A DNA stretch of 64,000 nt, from NCBI GenBank assembly GCA_963855995.1, contig OY979717.1:43839544-43903543 (forward strand), in the 5' to 3' direction. Position numbers and translations under genes: made by a program. Shown piece by piece: positions 49,605-61,150 of the stretch. Source of the DNA: Muricea muricata (taxonomy: Eukaryota; Cnidaria; Anthozoa; Malacalcyonacea; Plexauridae). Positions within the stretch are counted from its first letter, which is position 1, and each line of letters starts with the position of its first letter. The notes below the pieces were generated by a model, which searched no databases, was not told the origin of the DNA, and saw only the letters and a list, made by a program, of their open reading frames with translations.

Positions 49605-49896
49605 GTTCGAATCGTATATACCAAACACATGTTTCAGTTTCACAATTGAAATATGACACCCACTTGAACAGGCTATCCGTTTGATTGCGGTTCCTTTGTT
49701 ATACCATATTGCCGAGTTGAACAAGCAGTACTTACTAATTGCATATTGCTTCAGTACTTTTTTTGTATCTTTCAATACAGAATTTTACGCATTTCAGCTA
49801 CTTTCAATGTATATTTACTTTGAAATACAGTATTTTCACTCCTTGTCTCAAAAACAAAGCAGAATATTAATTACACTGCGTTGATATGGCAACGGC

Positions 49897-49966
49897 AAGC
49901 TTACTTCCGGAGTGGCCCACCAATTGTTATGCGCAGAAAATATGCGTGCTCGACTGTCACCCCCCT
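49897..49966 (-). repeat. Kolobok right terminal inverted repeat
   Basis: Inverse of 42724-42793 with three mismatches. It adjoins TTAA at 49967-49970. Lies about 290 bp upstream of the start codon of the ballast-domain gene and may hold its promoter. Confidence 0.92.
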
Positions 49967-50087
49967 TTAAGCTTTCACACGTAACAAGAAAATACTGGTA
50001 TTGCTGTACAATTAGTGAAATATGGGTGCAGTGATGGTATGATACACAATGGTTACAATATGTTTTATTAATTTCATCTGAATTAGT

Positions 50088-53000
50088 CTACGAGGAAAAT
50101 GTAACTGGGTGGAAATGAGACATTTGAAGTGGTGTCAAAAATTTAATACTGTTCAATGTTTTGACACGAGATAAAGCTACATATGCAGCGCCTGGACCTA
50201 GACTCGCTGTATCAAACCAAACGATGACGTTATCCAGTGTTTGGCCCTGGCTCTTGCAAATAGTCATTGCGTTATGCTGGCAAACATGGTTACACATTGT
50301 GATTCATTGTTCATCGTGGTCACTGGGTACACATAAACCTTTTTTGAATTAGGAAGCTGCAATACAACTGTGAAACCTTTCACCATCACGACCATCGCTG
50401 GTTGTCCATTGACTATACCATTTGTCTCTATTTTGGGTAAAGACAACGCGCATTCCCTGGTAAATATTCGCAGGAGGCTCATCATTGTCCATTTGAACAG
50501 TTCCGACGAGCATGTTGCCACAAAAATTTTCTAAGACGAGCCTGTTAATTTGTAAAACTGCATTGCGACTTACTGTTATGAACGTACTGTATGCGTTATT
50601 TTGTATGATGTCCAGAAGATGAGCATCACTGATCGACGGTTGACGACACAGTAATCGTTCATGTTGTAGTTTATGAAAAATTTGTGACGTTGGTTTCCAA
50701 TAGCGTAAATGGTTCAATATTTAAGAATATTCCTCGTCTTCACAACGATGTTGACGGGTAAGGTTGAAATTTCGTGATATCCTTGCCAAGGAATCAAACT
50801 TACAAGTACATTGGCCGCTGGTGGTTCGATTGTTCGTAGTCGTTTTTGGTGGCAGTTGGAATTTGTCAGTTGGTCTTGATGGAAACTGCTGTATTGTGGT
50901 CATCATATGATTAAATATTGTGTGCGTTATCATAGATACCTCATCAATGAATATGACGTCGTACATGGCAAGTGACCAACTGATTTCAGGCATAGATCCA
51001 TCTAATGCAATGTAAAATGAGAGTGGGTCGTGTTTGAGTCTATGTCAGGAAAAAACAAACCCAATACGACTAAGCAAGGTATCCTGTTGGTGTAGACACA
51101 AGGCATTTTAATTGTTGATCAATACAGTATTGAATACAACAATGAAGACATTTCGGCTTACCAGTGCCTGGTTTTCCAGTTATAGAGATTATCTTTAGCC
51201 AATCATTGCTTCCGTCTGAGGATAGCGATGGTGAGATACCAACACTGGAATTTGACTGTATATCTGCGTGTAAGAGCACTTCATTTTGGTCGCCCCATCG
51301 TAATCTGGATGAACCAAAACATCCAAATCCTGCAGCTGAGGAACAAATAGACACTGACTAACTCGCAAATGTGCACAAGTATATAAGGAACACTGCGTTG
51401 CAATTGATCCTGCAAACTGTGCAATACAAGATTTTTAAAAGAGAACAAGATGTAAAATGTCCAATGTATAACAAAGAACTTGTAGAACGTACCTTCGGGA
51501 CGAAATACAATGTTTGCACACCCAAGAAACAAAAATGCTAACAAGCCTTTTCACAAATTTGTATGTAAAATTTGTTCACTAAAATTAACAAAAAACTGTG
51601 AGAAAAATACTATTTAAAAAAAAACAAAGAAGACAAGGATGATACCTTCTCTGTGCACAAGCTGCAAAAGTATGCTCGAATGTATTAGAAATACATCAAA
51701 GAACTCGAAATTTTAAAGTTGAAAATGGATAAGTCAAAATAAATTACCACAGCTCATTCTAGGATATATTTACATTTTAAAATACCTTCAAAGCAACCTC
51801 ATTGGTTAGATTTTATTCTTTTGAAATTCATAACCTATGATATTGTTATGCATTCATAGTATTGTGCACGTAATTGGAGAAAAGATTTAAACGTATCAAC
51901 AACAGTCTTTTGCATAGGGTCAAGATCGGTTTCTTGTCGTTGCATTGGCAAGGGCAGAAAATCGTCGTTTTGGAGAACTTGTATTTGCCATAGATAGTGC
52001 GCATTACGTATGTTTTCAATATAATTGATCACATTAATAATGAAGTAGGTCTTATGGCCTTCCTTTTGCAACATATCACGAATGTGTCCTTCTGTAAACA
52101 TGGCTGTGATTTTTACAGCACATGAAGCAAAGTACTTTAAGTTATCTGGTAATGTTTTGGTTCATCCAGATTACGATGGGGTAGATTCATTAAGAGATAC
52201 TGGAAAAAGAACTCTGCATTAAAATAGGAAAGGTACTTTTAAGTACCCATTAAAATCCCCACAACGCACTTCTGCCTTCTATACAAAAGAGGATTTGCTT
52301 TCGCAGTGTCATGCGTTCGAAGAAACTCTAAGAAACAAACATTGCACTCATTACTTCTTTGATGGTACTTTCGTAAAATTGTGTTGGAAGCAGCAGAAGA
52401 CGATGTACGTGGTACATAACTTTTGGTACTGTTATTTGACTACGCCATTTTCATAGACGAAACTGTCATTATCATTTCAGGTTCACAAGGCTTCATTTCA
52501 CGTAAGTGACGATGCGCGGCCTGTGCAGGAACTAGATGTGCATTGTAAAGAGATTCAGTTGTTTGCGAATCTTTGAATTTTGACACATAACTAGAGACAT
52601 ATCTCATTAGCATACCACACTAGTCAAAAAACTGCACATCCATGCGGCATTTTAGAAATGGAATGACACTAGAAATATATGCTCTGGGTTTCAAGGCAAA
52701 AGCACTTTGCGGATAATATAACTCAAGTGCTGCTTCCCATTTTGATCTGTACTTGCTTGTGTGGCATGTTCATTGCACGGTAGAACAGTTTTATGTGATT
52801 GTTGCAGATCATAAACGAGAAATGCTAGTTCTTCATCGTCATAAGGTATGTGAGCGTTTATGTCAGTGTAACAACACTTGCCATCTTCAAGCCATACTAC
52901 AAGTAAATGAACGTGAGCCGTCCCGGCCATGGAATTCAATACGATAGAAAAAGTTTGTCACATTCCTTTTGTTCATTTGCTTGTCATAATTGAACAAGTG

Positions 53001-54190
53001 TTGCTTCCAACGTAAACAATTTGTGCCACAAAGATAGCCTCGAGCGGTTTGTTCCAGAACATGCACAATGTTTGATGTTTCCAAAGTTGCAAGCTGTATG
53101 GGCATTTTGCCTGACATTTCGGCAGCATTTTGTAGCCAGACAGGAGTGGGGAATGTCCACTCATATGGGCTTATAGTTATAAACAAATCTGGGTATCCAT
53201 ACTGACGTACCGCATCCATAAGTTATCGATGAGGCCAGCTCCAGTATTCAAGAGAAAAGGTTTTCGAGGAGAGGGAAGTGGCAACAGAAGTTTGAAATTG
53301 TTTGGCAGATGATATGGCGCCAGAGACAGTATTAAATAGTCATCTATCGTAAACAAACTGTAATAAGTCATAGTCCAGGGAATAATCAAGAACCTCACTA
53401 AGTACTTTGAAATTAAAAGAAACTTTGGCACTCTGACGCGATGTGTTACCTGACACGCTAGTCTCGCACCACTCATAAAATGGGTACAAGTGAGGCCAGA
53501 GTGCACATTCAATACCATCGTTTTTTCTATAATCATACAGATTGAGTTGTTTATCTGTCTTAACGTGCTCATCTCGCAATTGAATAAAATGATTATATCG
53601 AAATCTTGGGGAAGTTGTCAGGTATCTGTACGCCAACATGCACTTCACCTTACTTGCAGTCAAGTTTTGAAATTTTTTCAAGCACTGATTCTTCACTCCA
53701 GGAAACTCGAGTAAAATCATCTTCCTGCCTGAACCCATGTTGGTGTAGTTTATAGTTTCTATTATCAAGCTTGAAAGGTCTCAGAGCTAGCATTTCTGAT
53801 TTATTAAGGCCACGTAGACATAATGGAATTTCAAATGCTTGTGGGATGTGGTAACGCTGAGATGTACAAGGGCATGCTTTGATAGTTTTAGTTTTGACGT
53901 GTGAAATGAAGGGAAAAGTTTTTCAGGCTGCAACATTTCAAACAAAAAGACCATGACTTATTAATTGCCCAGTGTAACAAAGCCTCAGCTTCGCTAACAG
54001 GAGGTTGCTCAAGCTCAAGAAAATGTTCAACAATATCACTACTAAAGAACGACTCTCGTGCTTCTTGCACCTTTTCAGCCCGTGCGGTCAGTTCTATGAC
54101 TTTTCTGTCTTTCCATCCATTAATAGGATAAGAACCTACTAGTTGATATTTTCTCCGTGACCAAAAAGAATTGTAATCTTGTTCAGTCAT
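50088..54190 (-). pseudogene. Helitron Rep-PIF1 helicase gene, decayed
   Basis: Reading on the minus strand from 54190 (MTEQDYNSFWSRRKYQLVGS) the order is: N-terminal region with a Cys pair (FCLKCC, ACPCTSQ); conserved Helitron N-terminal segments (ALWPHLYPFYEWCE, YPDLFITISPYEWTFP, LEQTARGYLCGTNC); the HUH motif HVHLL (about 52910, after a one-base shift); the paired-tyrosine motif RYVSSYVSKF (about 52590); then the helicase with Walker A GKPGTGKP (51150; the usual Ser/Thr after GK is Pro), DVIFIDEVSM (50950), SRNAVLQINRLVLE, and the last motif GPGAAYVALSRVKT (50190), ending at 50088. Rep nicks and rejoins DNA strands and PIF1 unwinds them in rolling-circle transposition. Many frameshifts and stops, plus an inserted segment (51318-51849), make it non-functional. 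Confidence 0.8.
51318..51849. repeat. Duplicated segment inserted in the Rep-helicase gene
   Basis: 51318-51729 repeats 54264-54656 almost base for base (starting AATCCTGCAGCTGAGG). 51730-51849 then repeats 55012-55131, the inner part of the hAT MITE. The stretch between the two source blocks (54657-55011) is missing. It interrupts the gene between the DPMQKTVVDTFKSF region and Walker A. Confidence 0.8.
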
Positions 54191-54997
54191 TCCAGTAAAA
54201 ATTACTCAAAGTTACAGAGTGTAAACGAAATGAATATGTAGCGGAAGCGAGTGCTGTGAAATGAATCCTGCAGCTGAGGAACAAATAGACACTAACTCGC
54301 AAATGTGCACAAGTATATAAGGAACACTGCGTTGCAATTGATCCTGCAAACTGTGCAATACAAGATTTTTAAAAGAGAACAAAATGTAAAATGTCCAATG
54401 TATAACAAAGAACTTGTAGAACGTACCTTCGGGACGAAATACAATGTTTGCACACCCAAGAAAAAAAAATGCAAACAAGCCTTTTCACAAATTTGTATGT
54501 AAAATTTGTTCACTAAAATTGACAAAAAACTGTGAGAAAAATACTATTTAAAAAAAAACAAAGACAAGGATGATACCTTCTCTGTGCACAAGCTGCAAAA
54601 GTATGCTCGAATGTATTAGAAATACATCAAAGAACTCGAAATTTTAAAGTTGAAAATGCGTTTCGAAAATAACACTGAAACGAAGCTTCCACACAGTACT
54701 ACCACTTGTAAATTTCAAATTTTCCTTGCTTTGAAAAGCTGATGATTTTTAAGCATAAGGGGGCTGTTTGTAAACGATTTACACATTAATTAGCGCAAGA
54801 AAACAGCGGCCTTTTGGAGAAAACACTCATTAACTGGAAAACAACTAAATCTTAACCGTAAGTTGAAAATATATGCAAAACTTACTTCTAAAGTTTGACT
54901 TAATCGGGGCAAGAGTATGCAGCTGTCGGCCCCATGTCAAAATTTCAACAAAACTGATTAAGGGAAAAAATAGCACATGAACTGAACCAAAAAAGAG
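54191..54997. other. Upstream region of the Rep-helicase gene, with source of the duplicated segment
   Basis: 54264-54656 is the second copy of the segment at 51318-51729. Between 54657 and 54997 I see nothing recognisable. This should include the promoter of the minus-strand Rep gene, but none is marked by a clear motif. Confidence 0.5.
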
Positions 54998-55200
54998 CAG
55001 TGGCGGATCTAGCGTAAGTCAAAATAAATTACCACAGCTCATTCTAGGATATATTTACATTTTAAAATACCTTCAAAGCAACTTCATTGGTTAGATTTTA
55101 TTCTTTTGAAATTCATAACCTATGATATTGTTATAAAGTTAGTTTGAATTTAAAATTGAGCTGCTATAATTTATTTTGACTTACCCTGGATCCGCCACTG
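54998..55200 (-). mobile_element. 203-bp hAT-type MITE, second copy
   Basis: Same element as 40247-40449 in inverse orientation, with CAGTGGCGGATC ends and an exact 8-bp duplication AAAAAGAG at 54990-54997 and 55201-55208. Confidence 0.92.
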
Positions 55201-55208
55201 AAAAAGAG

Positions 55209-55863
55209 ATATAAAGTCAATGGTAATTCAACCATGAAATTTACACAAGGGATTCCCATGTTCTTACGAAATCTTCTCTGTAAATTTCACAGTTGAATAA
55301 CCCTGGAAGAACCAATCTCTATTCAGAAAACAATCAAATTCCGAGCTCAATTGTGCAGAAAAAATTCGTCGTCGCACAAATACGTTAATGTATCATGTTG
55401 ACCGCATGAAAATTTCGCCCTTACGTAAATTTCATGGAAAACGATCTATTCGAAACAAAGTTAGAAGACATCACAAATGGGTAAAATTTCGCCTCAGGTC
55501 AAAATTGAGACAAAACACACTAGTGTCCATCGTGTTCGTTTTCGCTAAAAAATACGAGAAAAAACCTGTTTTAGGCTTCGCCACTGCGCTAACGCCCGAG
55601 TGCATCCGAAAAACTTTTGACGGTGATTCCAAATCTGTTATCGGATTTTCAGCACGACTTTTCCAGGGGGAGATACGACAAAAAAACTCTGAAAAACAAA
55701 GAAACGCCCATTACGTAACTTTCGGTAACCTGTCAATCATTAAACTTTTACAGTTTACTCATCCTGCCAGTCCGCATCAATGGTCCAAGTTACAAACAAA
55801 TCGATTGAAAGGCAAAAAAGTTATGAGAGTTTAAAAATCATGTTTCAGAATAGTTATAATAAT
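55209..55863. repeat. Right part of the non-rDNA Helitron, single array unit
   Basis: Matches 8555-8800 and then 10300-10655 of the rDNA element (ACCCTGGAA, CAAATTCCGAGC, CAAATCTGTTATCGGATTTTC, GGGGGAGATACGA, AAAAAGTTATGAGAG, GTTATAATAATA). Only one repeat unit is present, where the rDNA copies have about seven. The 148-codon plus-strand frame at 55388-55834 seems a chance frame in this non-coding repeat. Confidence 0.7.
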
Positions 55864-57570
55864 ACTTTAATGAGCTTTAATAATGACAACGTTGACGAAA
55901 GCACTTATATAGCTTTATGTTGCTTTAATGTTCAACTATTAGCGAACTAACGGTTATCATTTCCCTTTAATGATTTAATGTGCACTCGAAACACCACTTA
56001 AACCAAGCGAGACATTTAATGTTTGTTTAAGCGCACTCGGAAATTTCATTAAATTAATAAGACAAGCACACACGAATTTTGAATCACTATAATTTTGACG
56101 CACAACAAGCTCTTGCGCATAAGCTTTTACTAAATGTATTTCTGGTTTTGCGATATAATATGAATGCAAATGCTTCGACTGCGCAAATACAATCACGTAG
56201 GCTATCTAGCTATAGCTCACTATGCACGAGCCACAAAATTTAAGCTTTGAAAATGTATACATTACACCAATACACAAAAAGGCAAAGTGAAATTGGAAAC
56301 TAATGTAAAATTAATTTTGTGGTTTTCAACAATATACAAAGAAGCATGAATTAAGTCTTACTGTAGAATAGGGCAGACAATATAAACACTGAGCTGTACA
56401 ATAGTTTAAATTGTTATAGATTAGTAAATACAGTAAATGTAATGGAATACACAGTGCTACATATGTATATTATGCCTTAGAATTTATTATAAAAAATCAA
56501 TTACAAAGAATTACAGAATTTAGAACAAAAATTAGAATCATAAATAATCTATCACCCTAGACTGTATGACATGAGATGACTTTACTAACAAATAAAGCTA
56601 GAGCAGGTAGGAGATTCTCACTGTGCATGCCAATGACTTAACAAAATTAAACTTAATGTACAGTATATGAAAATTTTTCTTAATGAACAATTAATGAAAA
56701 CAGAAACGTATACTATACTATTTTAGCCTTTCGAAACTAGATAATTATTGACTTTACTCACAAAAGGGAGATGCAATTGTCTTTATGGTGTAACAAAACT
56801 ACCCTTATATTTCTTAGTGACTATAACTAATTATAGGAATCAATGCTCTCCAGTGACATTACTTATTTGTTATTTCACACTGCGTAACACTAGATGATAT
56901 TACCTGCAAAAGGAAGGCCTCTGCTATACAGCACTGTATGTCAATTTATTTTGTTTACCTATTGAGCACCAATGCTCCAGGGACCCTACTTTATTAACTT
57001 AACCTGTGCTACAACACCAGGTAATTTTTCTTGTAAAGATGACACTTACATCTTAATGACTAAATGTCACATAACTATATACTCTCAGTGTGCAACATCA
57101 TGTGAATTTACTAGTATGAGGCTGGTTCAGGTGAATATAATGATTGAGTCAGGTTTACTAGCCTTATCGGGAATGGCATGCAGTTGCATGAACACACCTT
57201 GGCACACCTTTAAACTCGGCATAGTGTGCAATAAATCACATGCCTACCCTTAACACATAGTGTAATGTTTGAAGGATATTTTCAACTAACTTTTAGTTTA
57301 CAAACAGCCAGAATTCTTAATGCAGACTGTACATGTTTTAACAGGTACATAATATTGAACATTCCATATTATATCAATATAATTGTGGATTAGCATTGTG
57401 TTGCTGTAATACCAGCAGCAAGTTTCTTCGAAAAATTCTATACTGTTTGCTTTTTTTGTCATGCAGTCACATAATAGCAATAATTTTACTAACAATTCAG
57501 TTTCAGTGTTTGTTGTTAGATAAAGCCTTGCATAATTAAGAATAAGCACCTTATGACATCTATTGAGAAT
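55864..57570. other. Intergenic, nothing recognised
   Basis: AT-rich DNA of ordinary composition. Short frames (55975-56196 minus, 56972-57253 plus, 57298-57549 minus) have no motif that I can name. Confidence 0.5.
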
Positions 57571-57585
57571 GGGGGGGGGGGGGGG
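57571..57585 (+). repeat. Poly-G run of 15
   Basis: Fifteen consecutive G after TTGAGAAT. A mutable homopolymer tract; length may be unreliable in sequencing. Confidence 0.9.
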
Positions 57586-57972
57586 TTATTGCATGCCACT
57601 GCACACCCAGCAATCCCGAGGAGCACAATTCATTGCACCCCTGCAGTTTTGTTCCTGGGAAGGCCTGAATTTACTAACATGAGCTGTACTGAAATGGTTG
57701 GCCTTACAAGCTGAGATCCTACCTGTACATGCTATATGAAATCCAATTATTGTAAAAAAATTTTCAGTCATAAGGAAATATGACTAGCTTGAAGGATTTT
57801 TATTGCACATTCACATGGAAGATCTCTTCATTTATACCTGGAATATTTGATGTGAAAATACACACACAATTTGTAAGACCTGACAAGGAACAGTTGCACA
57901 ATGTAACATGGGGCACTCAGCAGGAATTAAACCTGCAGCTCAACTGCCTATTCATAGTAGCTCAACTGCCTA

Positions 57973-58048
57973 TTCATAGTGGCTCAGTTGGTAGAGTGTT
58001 AGTTTACTAGAGTCAGAGAGTGACAGATTTAATTCCTGCCAGCAGAAG
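57973..58048 (+). other. tRNA-like sequence, possible SINE head or tRNA pseudogene
   Basis: TGGCTCAGTTGG at 57980-57991 fits the A box of tRNA genes, and AGATTTAATTCC at 58025-58036 is close to a B box (GGTTCRANTCC). The 45-bp spacing is right for a tRNA. The acceptor arms do not pair well, so it is not a functional tRNA. Directly upstream, a 22-bp block (AGCTCAACTGCCTATTCATA...) is duplicated in tandem (57938-57980). Confidence 0.55.
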
Positions 58049-59609
58049 ACCTAGTGTTGCATTTTTCTCAACTATTTGTGGTCAAGTCTTAAAAATTGAT
58101 CTATTGGATTATCAAATGTCAATATGTGGTCAGTGTAAGTACATTGCCATATTTGGCCAGTATGAGTACATTGCTACAATTTTGTTGGGGCTGTCAACCA
58201 TCATGATGTAACAATTGCAATCAGGTGTAGCAATGCCGAACAATATTTTTTGACAGCATTGAAGAACAATGTTGCCACAACAATGGCTTCGATACATCAG
58301 AATTCAACATGTGGAGCAAAGACCCTTTGCAGTTCGTTGGAAACGTCAAATTCTGTGGTACATATCGTTTCCTTTCTGTAGTGAATGGAACTTAAAGGTA
58401 GGATACAGTCGCTTCTGCGCATGTGCGATAGGTTTGTTATGAGGAGCCTCCTCATAACAAGTTTCCAGTCCCATGGCGCAAATGAAAACACGCGCGGCCG
58501 TCTGAATCGCTCTCAGTTGTATTGCAAAGAGCGATGGCGCATCAAGTCCTGGCATAAAAATTGACGCTTTGAGAGTTTCAATATCAAACAATTAATATTG
58601 GATTCTGGAAACGCGGCAAATCACGTCGCCTAAAGGTTTAATTATTCGCGTTCGGTAGCTTTTGCTTCAGATGCTGTGGGTTTCGTTCGAGACTTCGAGT
58701 CGCACTACAGAATATTCACAAGTGACGACATGCTCCATAAGTGCTCAATAATGCTCAATAAGTATTTTATTATATACTGAGTGTCAAAAGAGAAGAAAAG
58801 TACCGCAAATCAATCAAACATGTATAAAAAAGATTACCTTTTACCTGACATGGCTCCGTGAGGCTCTGTGGATTTGTTATTTACCGATGTGGCGGTCTGA
58901 GATTGACTTCTGCGCATGCTCCAACTGGAGCCAGCAATCTGAGCACGTTGTAGACGGGGCTTCCACTTGCAAGGAAATTTCCTTGCAAAGGGAAATTTGG
59001 GTGTCTGCAAGGAAATCTGCAGGGAAATAAAATCTACAAGGAATTGGCAAGGAAATTTTACTTCTACTAGGAAATTGAAAGGAAATCAAAAAAGTATTTT
59101 AATTGATAATAAAATGAACATTTACTTATCATTCAAACAGGCTTTTTAGCTATTTAAACTAAGTAAGACGTTGCCCAAGTGCGTTGTCCGGCTTTTCAGC
59201 GCAGAGTATTTTTCCTTGGAAGTGGCGGAAGGAATGATTTATGTTTTGAATTTTGACTTTCCTGAAACTGCAAATTGTTTGATTTTGCAGGGACCACGGG
59301 CGTGTTCAAAAATTGGGGTATGCTTCGAGCTTTGCAGGCGCAAGCCATACAGCTTATAGAGGGGTCTGGGGGTATGTTCCCTCATGCAGAAAATAGCTAG
59401 TTAGGCTGAACAGATTTGGTAGCCTTGCAGTCCTGGAGTGCCATTGCTCGGCAATAAATAAGCAATTTCATCTGCAGCAAAAATTCCTAATCACGTTTTC
59501 AGTTCATAAAATATAATTTTAGCCTTTAAATCAAAGTCAAAATACGAAATTTCGGTATATTCCTTGCCAAAATGGCGAAAATCCCCCGCTCCGCTGTCCC
59601 TGCTTTACT
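58049..59609. other. Intergenic with AAGGAAATT-rich patch
   Basis: No gene recognised. Between 58968 and 59095 the motif CAAGGAAAT and variants occur about eight times on both strands. A 21-bp palindrome around TTATGAGGAGCCTCCTCATAA lies at 58437-58457. Confidence 0.5.
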
Positions 59610-59759
59610 GCAGTAGACCTTTCTGGTAATTACGTTACAACTACATGGACGCGAGGCTGAGGGGCCAGCAATTTAGGATGTGACAGTACGTGCCTTCTTG
59701 CTGGGCCTCAGCCTTGCTTCCATGCGGTTGTGACGTAATTAACGGAAAAGGTCTACTGC
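59610..59759. mobile_element. 150-bp inverted-repeat element
   Basis: GCAGTAGACCTTTCTGG, continuing TAATTACGTTACAAC...GCTGAGG, is the imperfect complement of GCCTCAGCC...GTTGTGACGTAATTAACGGA...GGTCTACTGC. Arms are about 60 bp with a short middle. No clear target duplication. Confidence 0.7.
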
Positions 59760-59921
59760 GAGAATCATTTATTGGCAAAATATTAAAATAGGCACGTTAC
59801 GATTGTTTATTATTATAAAATATTATATTACGAGTTCCTGATCCATTGCATGTTTCGCTTTTATTGCCACAAGTTTTTGCGAACAGCAATGACAGCCATT
59901 TCGATAATTTTAATACGAATA

Positions 59922-60331
59922 GACGATTTGCATGTTAGACTAACTTTCAATCTAGGCAAGACGAACAAAATATTTTATTATAGTTAAAAAGAGCATTCTA
60001 AAATTAGTAGAATTGCCAAGTTTGGTGGCGAAATGTTGTAAAACATGGAAAATATGGCCTCGCAAAGTTTGCAAATTTGTATACATTTGTATTACGCGAG
60101 GAAAAAGTTACCACTTTTGATACAATTTTAGCTGAAAAGTGGTAACTTTTTCCTCGCGTAATACAAATGTTTACAAATTTGCAAACTTTGCGACGCCATA
60201 TTTTCCATATTTTACAACCTTTCGCCACCAAACTTGGCAATTCTACTAATTTTAGGATGCTCTTTTTAACTATAGTAAAAGATTTTGTTTGTCTTGGCTA
60301 GACTGAAAGTTAGTCTAACATGCAAATTGTC
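59922..60331. mobile_element. 410-bp foldback element with about 200-bp arms
   Basis: The sequence from GACGATTTGCATGTTAGAC to the centre near 60125 is repeated in inverse, ending GTCTAACATGCAAATTGTC. The inner arms (GAGGAAAAAGTTACCACTTT and complement) are almost perfect; the outer arms have a few mismatches. The loop is only about 10-15 bp. It has no coding potential and would form a long hairpin if single-stranded or transcribed. Confidence 0.85.
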
Positions 60332-60528
60332 CATTGCAAAGAATTTTTTTGCAAGGAAATTTTATCAAAAAGAAGGAAATTTGATGATCGGAGAAGAAAA
60401 TTTCAGATTTTAAAAGTGGAAGCACTGGTTGTAGAGCGGTCTGAAATTGTATTATATAATAACTACAGTAAAACACGCAATCTGATTGGTCAATACCCGT
60501 GCAGGATGAGACAATCCTGCACGGGAAA
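60332..60528. other. Spacer with CCCGTGCAGGAT palindrome
   Basis: CCCGTGCAGGAT (60496-60507) and ATCCTGCACGGG (60514-60525) are perfect complements with a 6-bp loop. The same CCGTGCAGGAT block forms the ends of the foldback at 62232-62396, and both have TATATAATAACTACA/TGTAGTTATTATATA flanking sequence, so they are probably related. Confidence 0.7.
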
Positions 60529-61150
60529 CAGTGTTGCCAGATCGTGAACAAAGTTCACAGATTTGTGAACTTTTTACCCTCTACATGAACTTTTTTTGAA
60601 CATTGAAAATTTGTGAACTTTTTGTGAACTTTTTAAAATATCATGAATAATTCCATGAACTTTGACATTTTCATTTTTTCAAGATGAAAATGTTCAATGA
60701 TTCAACTAAAAAACCCGTAATATGTTTAGAAATATGTCTCGCAGACTTGCAGTGGCTGTAAGAAACAATAGGTGCAATAATAAAAGTATACAACACAATT
60801 TGTATAATTTATGTTAAATTAAATTTCCCGCCTTTTTTGTGCTGTTCGCTGTGTTTTTAGAAAATCAAAATGTCGGATTGGTCGGAAAGCAATAGTAGCG
60901 ATGATAATGGATTTGCTCGCATAAAAATATAGTCTAATGACACTCCTGTTTTTTAAATACAATTTTAAAAAAGACTTCTTTAAACATAGTCTGTGAAGGA
61001 TTTTCGGACATATTGATAAGTTCCGACATTTTCAGACGATCTCCGATAAATTCCGACGAGTTCCGATCTTAAAATTTAGGGACATGAACTTTTTGTGAAC
61101 TTTTGGCGTAAGCATACATGAATATTTTGAGATTTCATCTGGCAACACTG
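60529..61150. mobile_element. 622-bp element with CAGTGTTGCCAGAT ends
   Basis: CAGTGTTGCCAGAT at the left and ATCTGGCAACACTG at the right are perfect inverted complements of 14 bp, of a hAT-like type. Inside, TGAACTTTTT is repeated several times near both ends, probably as subterminal binding sites. A short frame starting MSDWSESNSSDDNG lies near 60871. No matching 8-bp target duplication was seen. Confidence 0.7.

Larger units (their letters stand above)
42724..49966 (+). mobile_element. Kolobok-type DNA transposon with two genes
   Basis: A 7243-bp element bounded by 70-bp terminal inverted repeats (42724-42793 and 49897-49966, three mismatches) starting AGGGGGGTGACAGTCGAG, and flanked by TTAA on both sides (42720-42723, 49967-49970). 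It carries a spliced DDE transposase gene (plus strand) and a convergent gene for a P2X7-like ballast-domain protein (minus strand). TTAA duplication and the transposase type fit the Kolobok superfamily. It is inserted in the Helitron upstream of the accessory gene start. Nearly identical TIRs suggest a recent insertion, though both genes contain premature TGA codons. Confidence 0.87.
41024..55863 (-). mobile_element. Non-rDNA Helitron-family element, related to the 28S insertions
   Basis: The left end (ATAACCCCGACTTT, then TACCTTCCCTGCCGAATGATC) matches the left end of the 28S insertions (ATAACCCACGACTTT, then the same second block at 3436). On the minus strand it encodes the accessory protein (41554-42696) and a Rep-PIF1 protein (50088-54190). 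Its right part (about 55240-55863) matches one unit of the right array of the rDNA element. Similarity ends near 55863; I could not find the true right end (no copy of the 10724 hairpin). The element is split by the nested Kolobok (42724-49966), a duplicated segment (51318-51849) and a hAT MITE (54998-55200), so the Helitron portion itself is about 6.9 kb. Confidence 0.75.

Noticed and set aside
54212-54525. ORFs shared by 51281-51544 and 54212-54525
   Set aside because: They coincide with the duplicated segment; similarity reflects the duplication and no protein motif is present.
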